Origin: Zunongwangia pacifica
GTDB lineage: Bacteria; Bacteroidota; Bacteroidia; Flavobacteriales; Flavobacteriaceae
Assembly (NCBI RefSeq): GCF_023499215.1
Contig: NZ_JAKHSK010000021.1
Span: 18,552-82,551, forward strand
Direction of reading: 5' to 3'
Length of the DNA stretch: 64,000 bases
The stretch's first letter is position 1. Each line of letters opens with the position of its first letter. Made by a program: the position numbers and the translations under genes. This document shows positions 45,300 through 54,305 of this stretch, piece by piece. The notes under the pieces are model-generated. The model made no database searches. It had not been told where the DNA came from and worked only from the letters and a program-made list of their open reading frames with translations.

Positions 45300-46034
45300 T
45301 TAAGATTTTCCTGTTGGTTTGATAAGAAGTTCGTTCACATTTACACTGTCCGGTTGTGAGAGTGCATAAAGAACCGCATCGGCAATATTCTTGGCTTCTA
45401 ATTTTGGTTCAGAAGGATTATTATAATCTTTATCGTTTAATAATTCTTCATCTGTAATATTATTTCTTAGGCTGGTATCTACAGTACCGGGTTCGATACA
45501 GGTAACTCTGATATTATAATCTGGGGATAACTCCATTCGCATTGCTTTGGATAAAGTGATAATGGCAGATTTGGAGGCGCCATAAATAGCCCCGCCTTTA
45601 TAAACTTCTTTACCATCTACTGAAGAGATGTTGATAATGTGACCTCCTTCATTTTTTTTCATATAAGGTAAAGCGCCATGTATGCAACGCAGCGTTCCTT
45701 TTACATTTACCTCGATGGTTTGCAGCCATTCATCCAGATGTCGATTTTTTAAATAGGTTAATGGCATCACCCCGGCAGAATTTACCAGAATATCTATAGT
45801 TTTAAATTTTGCAATAGCTTTTTTAAAACCTTTGGCCACACTCTCGGTCTGGCTTACATCCATTTCGATAACTATACTTTCGGAGACTAAATTTTGCTGA
45901 ATTTCTTTCAGTTTCTGTATGTTCCTGCTGGCTAAAACTATTTTACAGCCTTCTTCAGATAATTTAATCGCAATAGCTCTACCTATGCCACTGCTTGCTC
46001 CTGTAATTAAAGCGACTTTGTCTTTTACTATCAT
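45300..46034 (-). CDS. SDR family oxidoreductase
   Basis: A protein of about 244 residues with the SDR fold: TGASSGIGRAIA nucleotide loop, NSAGVM at the fourth strand, a Ser in INISSVDG and catalytic YGASK. An Asn in the NVKGTL stretch completes the tetrad. The ATG at 46034 is preferred because the longer frame opens at a TTG. It resembles the YdfG/serine dehydrogenase-like group but the substrate cannot be assigned. It may be co-transcribed with the small membrane protein gene that follows. Confidence 0.88.
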   Translation of the reverse strand: MIVKDKVALITGASSGIGRAIAIKLSEEGCKIVLASRNIQKLKEIQQNLVSESIVIEMDVSQTESVAKGFKKAIAKFKTIDILVNSAGVMPLTYLKNRHLDEWLQTIEVNVKGTLRCIHGALPYMKKNEGGHIINISSVDGKEVYKGGAIYGASKSAIITLSKAMRMELSPDYNIRVTCIEPGTVDTSLRNNITDEELLNDKDYNNPSEPKLEAKNIADAVLYALSQPDSVNVNELLIKPTGKS

Positions 46035-46286
46035 ATAATCTACCAAATCATTTAAATCGATTTAAACTTCCTTTATCTGGTATGAATGACGCAATTTTTT
46101 TATCTAATCACAGGTAAAACACTCTTAATATTTTAATAAAACTAAGTTAAAGATTGTGTGATGTTTATTTTTAATAAACTGATATTTAATCGATTATGTG
46201 TATTTGTTGATTTGTGTGGGGTGTTTTAAAAAACTATAATTAGCATATTTGCGTAAATATTGAGAGCACAAAACACTCAATTAATT

Positions 46287-47309
46287 ATGAAAAAGTTTAT
46301 TAAACCAATTTTTATGTTAGCAGCAGGGGCTATGATTATTTCCTGTAGTGATGATGATAATATAGGTGAGAATCCTGTGGAAACATCGGGAACAGCACAT
46401 CTTTATGCCACAAGTCATAATGGAACGGTGACCCGCTACGATATAAATAGTTCTAAAAAGATGACTTATAAAACCTCTTCAGAAGATGCTGAAGGTATTT
46501 ATTATGATGGTGGTGACGATTCTTTTACTATCGCTTCCCGTTCTTCGACGAGTTTAGAAAGTTATTTAGGAATCGACGGATTAGAAACCGGTCTCGATGT
46601 GAATATTGATATTGATCTTTCGAGTTCTTCAGATTTACAAAGTCCGCGAGATATTGCCGTAAATGGTAATATCTATGTTGTAGCCGATAATGCAGATGTG
46701 GATGGTGACGATACTACCGCCGATGGGAGATTTTTTATATATACCAAGACTTCTTTTGGTTTTCAATTAAGAAACGTGGTAACGGTAGATTTTAAAGTTT
46801 GGGGAATCGAATTTGTAGGGAACGATTTGTATGCGGTGGTAGATACCACCAATAAGCTGGCGGTTTTCTCCAATTTTTCTTCAGCGTATATGACAGATAC
46901 GGAAGCTTCAGCAACTAAAACAATAGAAGTTGAAGGTATCGTAAGAACACATGGTTTGGATTATGATGAGGGAACCATGGTAATGACTGATATTGGTGAT
47001 GCTGCCTCAGATTCAGATGGAGCATTTCACGTTATTACCAATTTCGATAATAAATTTAATGCAACGATGGATGGTGGTATGATTGCTATCGATGATCAAA
47101 TGCGGATAAGTGGTGGAAATACCAAGTTAGGAAATCCTGTAAATGTAGCTTATGATGCGAACTATAATGCTGTATTTATTGCTGAAGTAGCTAATGGAGG
47201 AGGGAGAGTTTTAGCCTTTACAGAAGCGAGATCTTCTAGCGGAAATAAATCACCAAAGATGAATAAAAGTTTAGCTGGAGCTTCGGCAGTTTATTTTTAT
47301 ACCGAATAA
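46287..47309 (+). CDS. Exported lipoprotein, beta-propeller-like, unknown function
   Basis: About 340 residues from the ATG at 46287 (the longer frame starts at TTG). MKKFIKPIFMLAAGAMIISC is a lipoprotein signal, followed by acidic SDDDNIGENP, which in Bacteroidota often marks surface export. The rest is rich in beta strands with repeated short motifs such as RDIAVNGNIYVVAD and GIEFVGNDLYAVVD and many Asp, as in beta-propellers that bind calcium. It stands alone, and a terminator follows at 47334-47374. Confidence 0.75.
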   Translation: MKKFIKPIFMLAAGAMIISCSDDDNIGENPVETSGTAHLYATSHNGTVTRYDINSSKKMTYKTSSEDAEGIYYDGGDDSFTIASRSSTSLESYLGIDGLETGLDVNIDIDLSSSSDLQSPRDIAVNGNIYVVADNADVDGDDTTADGRFFIYTKTSFGFQLRNVVTVDFKVWGIEFVGNDLYAVVDTTNKLAVFSNFSSAYMTDTEASATKTIEVEGIVRTHGLDYDEGTMVMTDIGDAASDSDGAFHVITNFDNKFNATMDGGMIAIDDQMRISGGNTKLGNPVNVAYDANYNAVFIAEVANGGGRVLAFTEARSSSGNKSPKMNKSLAGASAVYFYTE

Positions 47310-47333
47310 ATAGTACTTTTTTGTCCCTATTGA

Positions 47334-47374
47334 TGAGACTGTCTTTAAATAAACTTTATGGACAGTCTCATTTT
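47334..47374. terminator. Terminator between convergent genes
   Basis: TGAGACTGTC (47334-47343) and GACAGTCTCA (47361-47370) are perfectly complementary, and TTTTAT follows on the plus strand. It closes the lipoprotein gene. Confidence 0.8.
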
Positions 47375-47385
47375 ATATTTTACGG

Positions 47386-47772
47386 TTATATGTTCAGACT
47401 TTCCGGTTTTTTATCCTCGTCGATGGCAACAAAAGTAAATTCTCCTTTTACGGCTTGTTCACGATGATTAGAGTACATTTCTTCAATATAAATTTCTACA
47501 CTCACTTTTAAGCTGGAATTCCCCACTTTGGTTACTTTACCAATTAACTCTACAAATGTTCCGGCAGGGATTGGCTTTTTAAAATCTATACGATCACTGC
47601 TAACGGTTACCATGCGTTGCCTACTAAATCTCGTTGCGGTGATAAAAGCCACCTCATCCATCATTTGCATGGCGGTACCACCAAAAAGGGTGTCGTAATG
47701 ATTAGTGGTATTTGGGAAAACGGCTTTAAAAAGACTGGTGGTAGATTGTGCAATTCGCTCTTCAATATTCAT
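47386..47772 (-). CDS. Acyl-CoA thioesterase, hotdog fold
   Basis: A 128-residue protein of the YciA/BFIT type. NHYDTLFGGTAMQMMDEVAFI contains the conserved Asn-His-x(3)-L-x-G-G pattern and the catalytic Asp, and DRIDFKKPIPAGTFVELIGKV follows. It hydrolyses acyl-CoA thioesters and probably forms hexamers. The start overlaps the end of the PAS gene by 11 bases, so the two are in one transcript. Confidence 0.9.
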   Translation of the reverse strand: MNIEERIAQSTTSLFKAVFPNTTNHYDTLFGGTAMQMMDEVAFITATRFSRQRMVTVSSDRIDFKKPIPAGTFVELIGKVTKVGNSSLKVSVEIYIEEMYSNHREQAVKGEFTFVAIDEDKKPESLNI

Positions 47773-48319
47773 AAATTTCTTTTTCCAGTGCTAGAAAATG
47801 GGTGACTTGCTGTTCGATATTTTTGATGGGGTAAATATCAATTTTACATAGATATTCCTCTCCGTTTTTACGATAATTGGCCAGGATCTCAGAGAAATTA
47901 TTTTCTGAAGTTACCAGATTTTGTATCTTTTTTCTAGTGATGGCAGATGTATTTTTGCCCTGTAGGAAATTTGGTTTCTTCCCTTTGGCAAAATTAGCCG
48001 GATATCCGGTCATATTACTAAAACCTTTATTTGTCCAAACTATGGTCTGGTCACTTTCTGTAAGTACAAGGGCTTCATAATCTTTCTCCAGCATAAAATT
48101 TAAGGAGGTATTCCAGTTAAATTTTTTAGCAAAAAGCTGTAGTGATTTCATTTCAGTTTTGCGTCTTGCCTGTTCTTTTATTTTATCTGAATAATCAGCG
48201 AAAATATCCATGCTACTTAAAGGATGCAATTGCTGTACCTGCAGATTCCTTAAGAGCTCTGAAGATTTATTCAAAAAAAGGTCTAGTGAAGACAGGTTGT
48301 AATCTTTTTCTGGAGCCAT
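47762..48319 (-). CDS. PAS protein with a LOV-like core lacking the photoactive Cys
   Basis: A 185-residue protein: helical N terminus (1-75) and a PAS domain (about 78-182). NKGFSNMTGY, GKKPNFLQG (113-121) and NYRKNGEEYLCKIDIYPI follow the order of LOV domains, where the matching motif is GxNCRFLQ. Here the Cys position holds Pro116, so a flavin-Cys adduct cannot form. It might bind flavin or haem as a redox sensor or work as a protein-interaction PAS. No output domain is fused. The gene lies 5 bases downstream of the DUF2805 gene stop. Confidence 0.75.
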   Translation of the reverse strand: MAPEKDYNLSSLDLFLNKSSELLRNLQVQQLHPLSSMDIFADYSDKIKEQARRKTEMKSLQLFAKKFNWNTSLNFMLEKDYEALVLTESDQTIVWTNKGFSNMTGYPANFAKGKKPNFLQGKNTSAITRKKIQNLVTSENNFSEILANYRKNGEEYLCKIDIYPIKNIEQQVTHFLALEKEIYEY

Positions 48320-48324
48320 GGCGA

Positions 48325-48621
48325 TTAATATTTCTTTTTAGAGATTATATTACCGGTAATTTGGCGCTGCTGGTTGCTCTTAAAACGTCCCGTTTCGAAA
48401 TCTCTAAGCTTTTGATGTTTTGTTTTTCTACCCTGAACTCTGGCACGCCATTTTTTCCAGTTTTTGGGATGCATTTGTTCCTGCATAAATTTAATAACAT
48501 CTTTCTCGGTAAGTCCAAATTGATATGCGATAGCTTCAAAAGTAGTACGATCTTCCCAGGCCATAGCAATGATCCTATCGATCTGTCTTTCAGATAGATT
48601 AATTTTTTCAGCAATTTTCAT
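48325..48621 (-). CDS. DUF2805 / TIGR03643 family protein
   Basis: A 98-residue basic protein with MAWEDRTTFEAIAYQFGLTEKDVIKFMQ, a helix-turn-helix-like segment (about 19-46), and MHPKNWKKWRARVQGRKTKH. The family is widespread in marine Bacteroidota and Proteobacteria and has no known function; some members lie near photolyase or cryptochrome genes, which are not seen here. The adjacent LOV-like PAS gene is suggestive. A TATCTTTA box lies 15 bases before the ATG. Confidence 0.85.
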   Translation of the reverse strand: MKIAEKINLSERQIDRIIAMAWEDRTTFEAIAYQFGLTEKDVIKFMQEQMHPKNWKKWRARVQGRKTKHQKLRDFETGRFKSNQQRQITGNIISKKKY

Positions 48622-48636
48622 TATTCAACTTTTGTT

Positions 48637-48665
48637 TAAAGATAACGTGATAAAGTTGAACACAA
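48637..48665 (-). promoter_or_regulatory. Candidate promoter of the DUF2805/PAS/thioesterase transcript
   Basis: On the minus strand, TTG at 48665-48663 and TATCTTTA at 48644-48637 are separated by 18 bases. An inverted repeat TTCAACTTT/AAAGTTGAA (48624-48660) spans the -7 box and may be an operator. Confidence 0.5.
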
Positions 48666-48678
48666 AAATAATTATAAT

Positions 48679-48933
48679 TTAATTTAGAATATAAGAAGTG
48701 TTTTTAATCATTTTAAAGCCACAGGTAAATACCACCGGACTAGCACTAATGGAATGTTTGGGAATCTTTGACTTCTTCAATTTTAGGAACTTTGCTTTAA
48801 AACTTCTACACTCTAGTTTTTTATCACTTAGCAATTTTCCTTTTTTGTTTTTTTGATAGGTAAGATGATTGGCAACAACAAAATTAGCTACACGGTATTC
48901 AATAAGGGTTTCGTTAAAAGCATCATTTTTCAT
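48679..48933 (-). CDS. Small basic protein, unknown function
   Basis: About 84 codons from the ATG at 48933 (the longer frame starts at GTG). The peptide is Lys-rich (KLECRSFKAKFLKLKKSKIP) with no signal peptide and no recognisable family. Support is only an open frame of plausible composition and its own spacer. It could be spurious. Confidence 0.4.
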   Translation of the reverse strand: MKNDAFNETLIEYRVANFVVANHLTYQKNKKGKLLSDKKLECRSFKAKFLKLKKSKIPKHSISASPVVFTCGFKMIKNTSYILN

Positions 48934-49042
48934 AATTATCAACTTTGGAAAGAACACCTTGTAATTTAGTAAATTATTGTTTTTAACGCTTAATTTTTAA
49001 CATTTTTAAATTTTAGAACATTGATTTTTGATGATATTTTAT

Positions 49043-49945
49043 TTAATCCTTTTCTTTTTCAATTTTTTCGGCGATTAAATAATCTACGATTTCAGTATTA
49101 ATTTCGGCACCTAATAAAATAATAAAGCAGGTGATGTAAAGCCAAAGCAACAGCACAACAACTGCCGAGATAGAACCATAAACCTCACCATAATTTCCGA
49201 AGTTACTCACGTAAAAGGAGAATCCATAGGAGGCCGTTAACCAAACAATTGTAGAGAACAGTGCTCCCGGGATGACCCATCTTGTTGCGGGTTTAGGGCG
49301 TGCCGGGGCAAATTTATAGACTAAGCATAAAAAAATACTCACCAAAAAGGCTAATATGAGCCAGCGAGACCAGCTTATTAAATTTTCCAGGCTTTCAGGT
49401 AATCCAATTTTATGAACCAATGCCGGAAAACCTACAATTAAGGTCATACTCAAAATAAGCATGGCGAGTCCGCCTATGGTAAAAATAGATGCCATTAGAT
49501 ATTGTTTAAAAATATTATGATCTTCTATGGTATCGTAAGCAATATCTACACCGGTTAATAAACCATTGGTACCTTTATTGGCACTCCAGATACTAAAAAG
49601 GATCCCAAACAGGGTTCCCCAGCCTAATTGATCACCGTGGGTTTCTAAAAACACATCTACACGTTGCTGTAAAACTTCAAAAGCCTGTTTAGGCATCATT
49701 GCCGAGAGTTCGTTAATCTGCCGTTGAATTTCCTGTGGATCTGTAGCTAATCCATACAAAGAGATTAATGCCATAATTGCGGGAAAAACGGCCAAAAATG
49801 CATAAAAGGCAACTCCGGCTGAAACAATACTTACCTTATCTGCACTAATTTCGTTTTTAACCTGTTTTATAACTTCCCACCAGCCTTTGGGTGAAAGTTT
49901 AAAAGGATTATGCTTATTCTTGGTATCTATGGCTTCTCTTTCCAT
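49043..49945 (-). CDS. YihY/BrkB family membrane protein
   Basis: About 300 residues with six membrane helices. VSAGVAFYAFLAVFPAIMAL, then GTLFGILFSIWSANKGTNGLLTGVD and YGEVYGSISAVVVLLLWLYIT are the family signatures. The family was once called ribonuclease BN and is now viewed as an inner-membrane protein of unclear transport role. I start it at the ATG at 49945 because the longer frame begins at TTG. A TATCTTTA box lies 28 bases upstream. Confidence 0.9.
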   Translation of the reverse strand: MEREAIDTKNKHNPFKLSPKGWWEVIKQVKNEISADKVSIVSAGVAFYAFLAVFPAIMALISLYGLATDPQEIQRQINELSAMMPKQAFEVLQQRVDVFLETHGDQLGWGTLFGILFSIWSANKGTNGLLTGVDIAYDTIEDHNIFKQYLMASIFTIGGLAMLILSMTLIVGFPALVHKIGLPESLENLISWSRWLILAFLVSIFLCLVYKFAPARPKPATRWVIPGALFSTIVWLTASYGFSFYVSNFGNYGEVYGSISAVVVLLLWLYITCFIILLGAEINTEIVDYLIAEKIEKEKD

Positions 49946-50061
49946 TAAAATAATATTGGCTTTGTACAAAAATTAAAGATAAAATCAATCCTTGGTCATA
50001 ATACCCTGTTAATTGTAGGTTTTTTAAATCCTAATCAGGATTCCATTTAGGGGCGTTTTAT

Positions 50062-50077
50062 TATGATTAAAATCATA
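50062..50077. promoter_or_regulatory. Perfect dyad upstream of the universal stress gene
   Basis: TATGATTAAAATCATA is a perfect 16-base palindrome (7-2-7) 46 bases before the ATG at 50124. Position fits a regulator site near the promoter. The regulator is not identified. Confidence 0.4.
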
Positions 50078-50123
50078 GTTCAAACGATCTAGTATTTGTA
50101 AATTAGTCATAAAATTAGTAGTT

Positions 50124-50960
50124 ATGAGAACTGTGCTTTTGCCAACCGATTTTTCAGATAATTCTTATAATGCCATTAAATATGCATTGCAATTATTTAA
50201 AAATTCCAGAACCAAATTTATTCTTCTAAATACGCTGTATAATGCCGATTTTATTATCTACAGCAGTTTGTATGGCGTATATAAAGAGAATTCGCTTAAA
50301 AATTTATCTCGTTTTTTAAAGAAAATTGAAGAAGAATTCCCAAATAAGCTTCATGAATTCGAATTGGTTTCTACCTTTAAAATGCTGCACGAAGAGATTA
50401 AAGATCGTGTGGCCGAAGAGGCTATCGATTTGATTATTATGGGTACCGAAGGGGCGCAAGGTGGTAGCGAACTTATTTTTGGTACCAACACTGTTCACGC
50501 TATTAAAGTGGCTAAATGTCCTTTAATGGCCATTCCAGCAGGTGCCACTTATAAAGAACCAAAAAACATCTTGTTTCCTAACGATCTTAAATTAGACTTT
50601 TCTGAATACGATTTATGGTTTTTAAAAAGTATTGCAGAGCAGTTTGAGGCAAAAATCCATATTCTAAACGTGAGTTTTGGTAAAGATCTGGACGAGAAAC
50701 AGCAGAAATCTAAAGAGGCACTTCAAAAATATTTTGATGATTACGGTTATATTTTTGGGCGCATTAACCGTGACAGCGTTATGGAAGCCTTGCAGGAGTA
50801 CCAAAAGGAAAATCCTATAGAAATGCTGGTGATGGTTAAAAACAAGCATACGTTTATAGAAAAGCTGTTGTTTAGCTCTCTTGTACACGAGGTGGCATAC
50901 AATGTAAAAATCCCGTTTTTAGTGTTGCCAACCGAAAATTATAAACGTCACGAAGTTTAA
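50124..50960 (+). CDS. Universal stress protein, tandem UspA domains
   Basis: A 278-residue cytosolic protein. The first Usp domain (1-140) opens with MRTVLLPTDFSDNSYNAIKYA and ends with the ATP-binding GTEGAQGGSELIFGTNT. The second domain (about 145-275) is more divergent and lacks the clean glycine motif (SLVHEVAYNVKIPFLVLP). Two-domain Usp proteins help survival under stress or growth arrest. Its stop overlaps the convergent monooxygenase gene by four bases. Confidence 0.9.
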   Translation: MRTVLLPTDFSDNSYNAIKYALQLFKNSRTKFILLNTLYNADFIIYSSLYGVYKENSLKNLSRFLKKIEEEFPNKLHEFELVSTFKMLHEEIKDRVAEEAIDLIIMGTEGAQGGSELIFGTNTVHAIKVAKCPLMAIPAGATYKEPKNILFPNDLKLDFSEYDLWFLKSIAEQFEAKIHILNVSFGKDLDEKQQKSKEALQKYFDDYGYIFGRINRDSVMEALQEYQKENPIEMLVMVKNKHTFIEKLLFSSLVHEVAYNVKIPFLVLPTENYKRHEV

Positions 50961-51991
50961 TTTTCTATAAAATCAAATAAATATTTCGCATCATTTTTAA
51001 TGCCTCCCAAAGTTGCAGATCCACGGGTGTGTAACCATGGGAGGCCTATAAAATAAAGACCTTTAGTGTTACTAACACCACGTTGATGTTTAGGGTAGCC
51101 CTCTTTGGTAAGCTCTAAGCCTTCTATCCAGCTAAAATTAGGTCGGTAGCCGGTTGCCCAGATGATATTGCTGATATCGGAGAGCTCTTTTTTTTCGGTA
51201 GAAATAATTTCATCTTCGGCGTCAATCGTTTTTCCAACGGCTTCTACGTTTTTTCGGGATAAAATCTCTTTCACATCGGTACCAATAATAGGCTGCCTGC
51301 TTTTATTAATTTTTTTCCCGATCCAGGAGTTTTTACTAAAACTCAAAAATCCTATTTTGGAAAACCACCACCACAAAGTTTTGCCCAGAAATTCCTGCGG
51401 AAGTACTTTTACATCTGTAGCACCTGAAAAATAAGTCTTTTGTCCTGATGCTGAAATTTCATCCAGGATCTGAAAACCAGAATCCCCCGCACCTACGACC
51501 AAAGTGTTCCCACTTTGTAATTGATCGGGGTTTTTATAATAATTACTATGAATTTGGACTATTTTAGCACTTAATTTTTTATGAAATGGCGGGGTGTACG
51601 GGATATGAAAAGGACCGGTAGCTACAATAACATTTTTAGCCTGAAATTGCTGCTGCTCTGTTTCAATAAAGAATATGGATTTTTCCTTTTTTATGGAAGT
51701 TACCAGTGTATTTAACTGAATTGGAAATTCGAAGTTTTCAGCATAGCTCTTAAAGTAATTGGCCACTTCGGTCTTAGAAGGATAATGTCCTTTTTTGGCA
51801 GGGAAATCCATACCGGGTAAATGATTAAACTCTGTTGGAGTAAATAATTTTAGGGAATCCCAACGGTTAAGCCAGGACGCACCAATTTCTTCTTCTTTGT
51901 CTAAGATAAGAAATTGATAGCCAGACCTTTTAAGGTAATAGCTCATGGCAAGCCCAGCCTGTGCCGCCCCAATAATTATAAAATCGAACAT
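50957..51991 (-). CDS. FAD/NAD(P)-dependent monooxygenase-like oxidoreductase
   Basis: A 344-residue flavoprotein of the CzcO/flavin monooxygenase type. FAD motif GAAQAGLAMSYYL near residue 8, the NAD(P) motif VVGAGDSGFQILDEI (about 170), and the ATGYRPNFSWI motif near 285. Members oxygenate N or S atoms in small compounds or act in ketone oxidation. The substrate cannot be assigned. The gene is divergent from the creatininase gene. Confidence 0.88.
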   Translation of the reverse strand: MFDFIIIGAAQAGLAMSYYLKRSGYQFLILDKEEEIGASWLNRWDSLKLFTPTEFNHLPGMDFPAKKGHYPSKTEVANYFKSYAENFEFPIQLNTLVTSIKKEKSIFFIETEQQQFQAKNVIVATGPFHIPYTPPFHKKLSAKIVQIHSNYYKNPDQLQSGNTLVVGAGDSGFQILDEISASGQKTYFSGATDVKVLPQEFLGKTLWWWFSKIGFLSFSKNSWIGKKINKSRQPIIGTDVKEILSRKNVEAVGKTIDAEDEIISTEKKELSDISNIIWATGYRPNFSWIEGLELTKEGYPKHQRGVSNTKGLYFIGLPWLHTRGSATLGGIKNDAKYLFDFIEN

Positions 51992-52118
51992 GCTTTGTTT
52001 TTATATAATCTTCTTAATCGATGTAAACTTAAGTATTATATAAAAAAAACCTTGTTTTTCAATTATTTATTTGGAAATATATATCGTAAATTCATATTTA
52101 ATTAGAAGTTGATAATTT

Positions 52119-52880
52119 ATGAAACCCTATATCCTTGCAGAAACCAACTGGAAAAAAGTAAAAGAAGAGCACTACGAAATAGCTATTTTACCCTGGGGCG
52201 CTACCGAGGCTCATAATTATCATTTACCCTATGCAACCGATAATATCGAAGCCGATGGCGTAGCCAAAGAAAGCTGCCGTAAAGCCTGGGAGAAGGGGGG
52301 TAAAGTATTATTGCTGCCCACCATTCCTTTTGGGGTAAATACCGGGCAAATGGATATCCCTTTTTGTATGAATTTAAATCCTTCTACACAATATGCGATT
52401 TTAAAAGATGTAGCCCAGGTATTAAATCATAGCGGAATAAAGAAGCTGGTTATTTTTAATTCACACGGTGGGAATCATTTTAAACAAATGATACGGGAAC
52501 TAAGTTTAGCGTTTCCAGATATTTTTACCTGTACGTTAAACTGGTTTCAGGCTTTAGATGCTAAATCTTATTTTGATGATCCCGGTGACCATGCTGGAGA
52601 ATTAGAAACATCGGTAGTGATGTATTTAAAACCACATCTTGTTTTACCATTGGAAGAAGCTGGCGATGGAGCCGCTAAAAATTATAAAATAAAAGGTTTA
52701 AGAGAAGGATGGGTGAGTAGCCAGCGGCAATGGACAAAAGTTACCAGAGATACTGGAGTAGGAAATCCTAAAAAAGCAACAGCCGAAAAAGGAAAAAAGT
52801 TTGTTGAAGCGGTCACCACCAAAATCGCAGATTTTCTTGTAGAATTGCATCATGCAGATGTAAATGATCTTTATGAATAA
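52119..52880 (+). CDS. Creatininase family amidohydrolase
   Basis: A 253-residue metal-dependent hydrolase. PWGATEAHNYHLPYATD contains Glu30, His32 and Asp41 of the metal site, then NSHGGNHFK and a Glu in HAGELETSVVMY. The family includes creatininase and enzymes of riboflavin, FAPy and mycofactocin pathways, so it opens cyclic amides or cleaves small amides. The stop overlaps the start of the LrgA-like gene by one base (TAATG). Confidence 0.88.
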   Translation: MKPYILAETNWKKVKEEHYEIAILPWGATEAHNYHLPYATDNIEADGVAKESCRKAWEKGGKVLLLPTIPFGVNTGQMDIPFCMNLNPSTQYAILKDVAQVLNHSGIKKLVIFNSHGGNHFKQMIRELSLAFPDIFTCTLNWFQALDAKSYFDDPGDHAGELETSVVMYLKPHLVLPLEEAGDGAAKNYKIKGLREGWVSSQRQWTKVTRDTGVGNPKKATAEKGKKFVEAVTTKIADFLVELHHADVNDLYE

Positions 52881-53215
52881 TGCTTAAATCTTTAATATAC
52901 ATTTTTAGCTTTTTATTTTTGGGAGAATTGATCCATTATTTTTTAGCCATTCCTATTGCAGGAAATATTATTGGGATGCTTCTTATTTTTTTGGCCTTGT
53001 TTTTTAAACTTATAAAGCTGGAGGACGTAAAACCAGCCTCTGATTTTTTGGTAAAATACCTGATGGTTTTCTTTATCCCATACGGAGTAGGATTAATGGT
53101 TTATGTGAATCTTATTGCAGCGTATTGGGTTCCCGTTAGCCTTGCCATGATCTTAAGTACATTGTTATCGCTTTATATTACCGGAGCGATTTATCAAAAA
53201 TTGGATAAAAAATGA
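52880..53215 (+). CDS. CidA/LrgA family membrane protein
   Basis: A 111-residue protein with four membrane helices and the LrgA signature GNIIGMLLIFLALFFKLIKLEDV, then FFIPYGVGLM. It always pairs with an LrgB-type partner; related pairs are known as holin-like cell-death regulators, pyruvate importers (Bacillus PftAB) and the plant glycolate/glycerate carrier. It overlaps the creatininase gene at one end and the LrgB gene at the other (ATGA), so all three are translationally coupled. Confidence 0.88.
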   Translation: MLKSLIYIFSFLFLGELIHYFLAIPIAGNIIGMLLIFLALFFKLIKLEDVKPASDFLVKYLMVFFIPYGVGLMVYVNLIAAYWVPVSLAMILSTLLSLYITGAIYQKLDKK

Positions 53216-53916
53216 AAGCATTTTTTGCCCTTCCTATTTTTGGAGTTACCCTCACTTTAGTCGCCTACTTTCTTTCGGGGAAATTAAAAGATAAATTTAA
53301 TCTTGTCCTTTTTAATCGGGTTTTGGTTTCAGCGGTATTGATCATTGGGGTGTTGCTGCTTTTTAATATTGATTTTGAAACCTATAATAACGGCGCGAAG
53401 TATATCAGTTTTTTCTTAGGACCATCGGTGGTTGCTTTAGGGGTGACTTTGTATGAGAAATTAGAGGAAATGAAAAGGGATTTAAGCGTATTTCTTATTT
53501 CGGTTTTTGTCGGTGGTGTTGTAGGTATCTTTTCGGTAATACTATTTTTAATGCTTTGGAATGCTCCTGAAATTCTTAGTCGGTCGCTAGCATCCAAATC
53601 AGTAACAACGCCTATTGCTATAGAAATCACCAAAATAACTGAAGGTATTCCAGAGATTACCGCCGGGATCGTGATTATTACCGGAATATTAGGGAATGCT
53701 TTTGGACCATTTATACTTCAAAAATTAGGAGTGAAAAACAATAAAGCTGTCGGAACGGCATTGGGTACAGCAGCTCACGGTATCGGTACGGCAAGAGCAT
53801 TTGAAATTAGTGATTCCGCAGGAACTTATAGCGGATTAGCAATGTGCTTTAATGGTATTATTACCGCGTTATTAGCCCCTTATATTTTAGATTGGCTACT
53901 TACTTTTAGTCAGTAG
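53212..53916 (+). CDS. LrgB family membrane protein
   Basis: A 234-residue protein with about seven helices. The family motif GNAFGPFILQKLGVKNNKAV and GTAAHGIGTARAFE is intact. With the LrgA-like protein it should form a two-subunit carrier for a small organic acid. The coupling to a creatininase-type hydrolase suggests that the transported compound is a substrate or product of that enzyme. A weak inverted repeat lies 76 bases after the stop. Confidence 0.9.
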   Translation: MKAFFALPIFGVTLTLVAYFLSGKLKDKFNLVLFNRVLVSAVLIIGVLLLFNIDFETYNNGAKYISFFLGPSVVALGVTLYEKLEEMKRDLSVFLISVFVGGVVGIFSVILFLMLWNAPEILSRSLASKSVTTPIAIEITKITEGIPEITAGIVIITGILGNAFGPFILQKLGVKNNKAVGTALGTAAHGIGTARAFEISDSAGTYSGLAMCFNGIITALLAPYILDWLLTFSQ

Positions 53917-54305
53917 AAAAGATTAAAGAAGATACTCCTTAAAATTAGAAACGGTACTGATTTTCGTTGTTTATCATTATCTTGAATAGTATCTTCCAGG
54001 ATATTTGCAAACGCTGGAAGAAATAATTTGTCCTACTTTTTTATATTTTGATAGTTATTTCTTAAATATTAAAATCTCTTCATTTAAGAAGACCTCCTGT
54101 TCTAAGTTTTTTGGTGTAAGTATTTGTTTTTTATGATGTTAAGGGTTTTTGTTGGGTTCGATATAGGCTTTTATAAGGGGTGTTTTCTAAAATTATAGAT
54201 GTTAATGCTTTAATTTTAAGCAAAGGACGAAACTTTCTCCTAAAAAGATTTAGGTTGTCTATTTGATTGAAAATATGTAATTTAACCTGATTTTCGACCA
54301 CATGT
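53917..54305. other. 389-base gap
   Basis: An AT-rich spacer after lrgB. TCTTCCAG (53992-53999) and CTGGAAGA (54014-54021) form an inverted repeat with a 14-base loop; no T-run follows, so a terminator function is weak. I see no gene. The promoter of the GAF kinase-like gene should lie in its right half. Confidence 0.4.

Noticed and set aside
48345..48614. Second reading frame within the DUF2805 gene
   Set aside because: Same strand, other frame; the DUF2805 frame matches a known family and this one does not.
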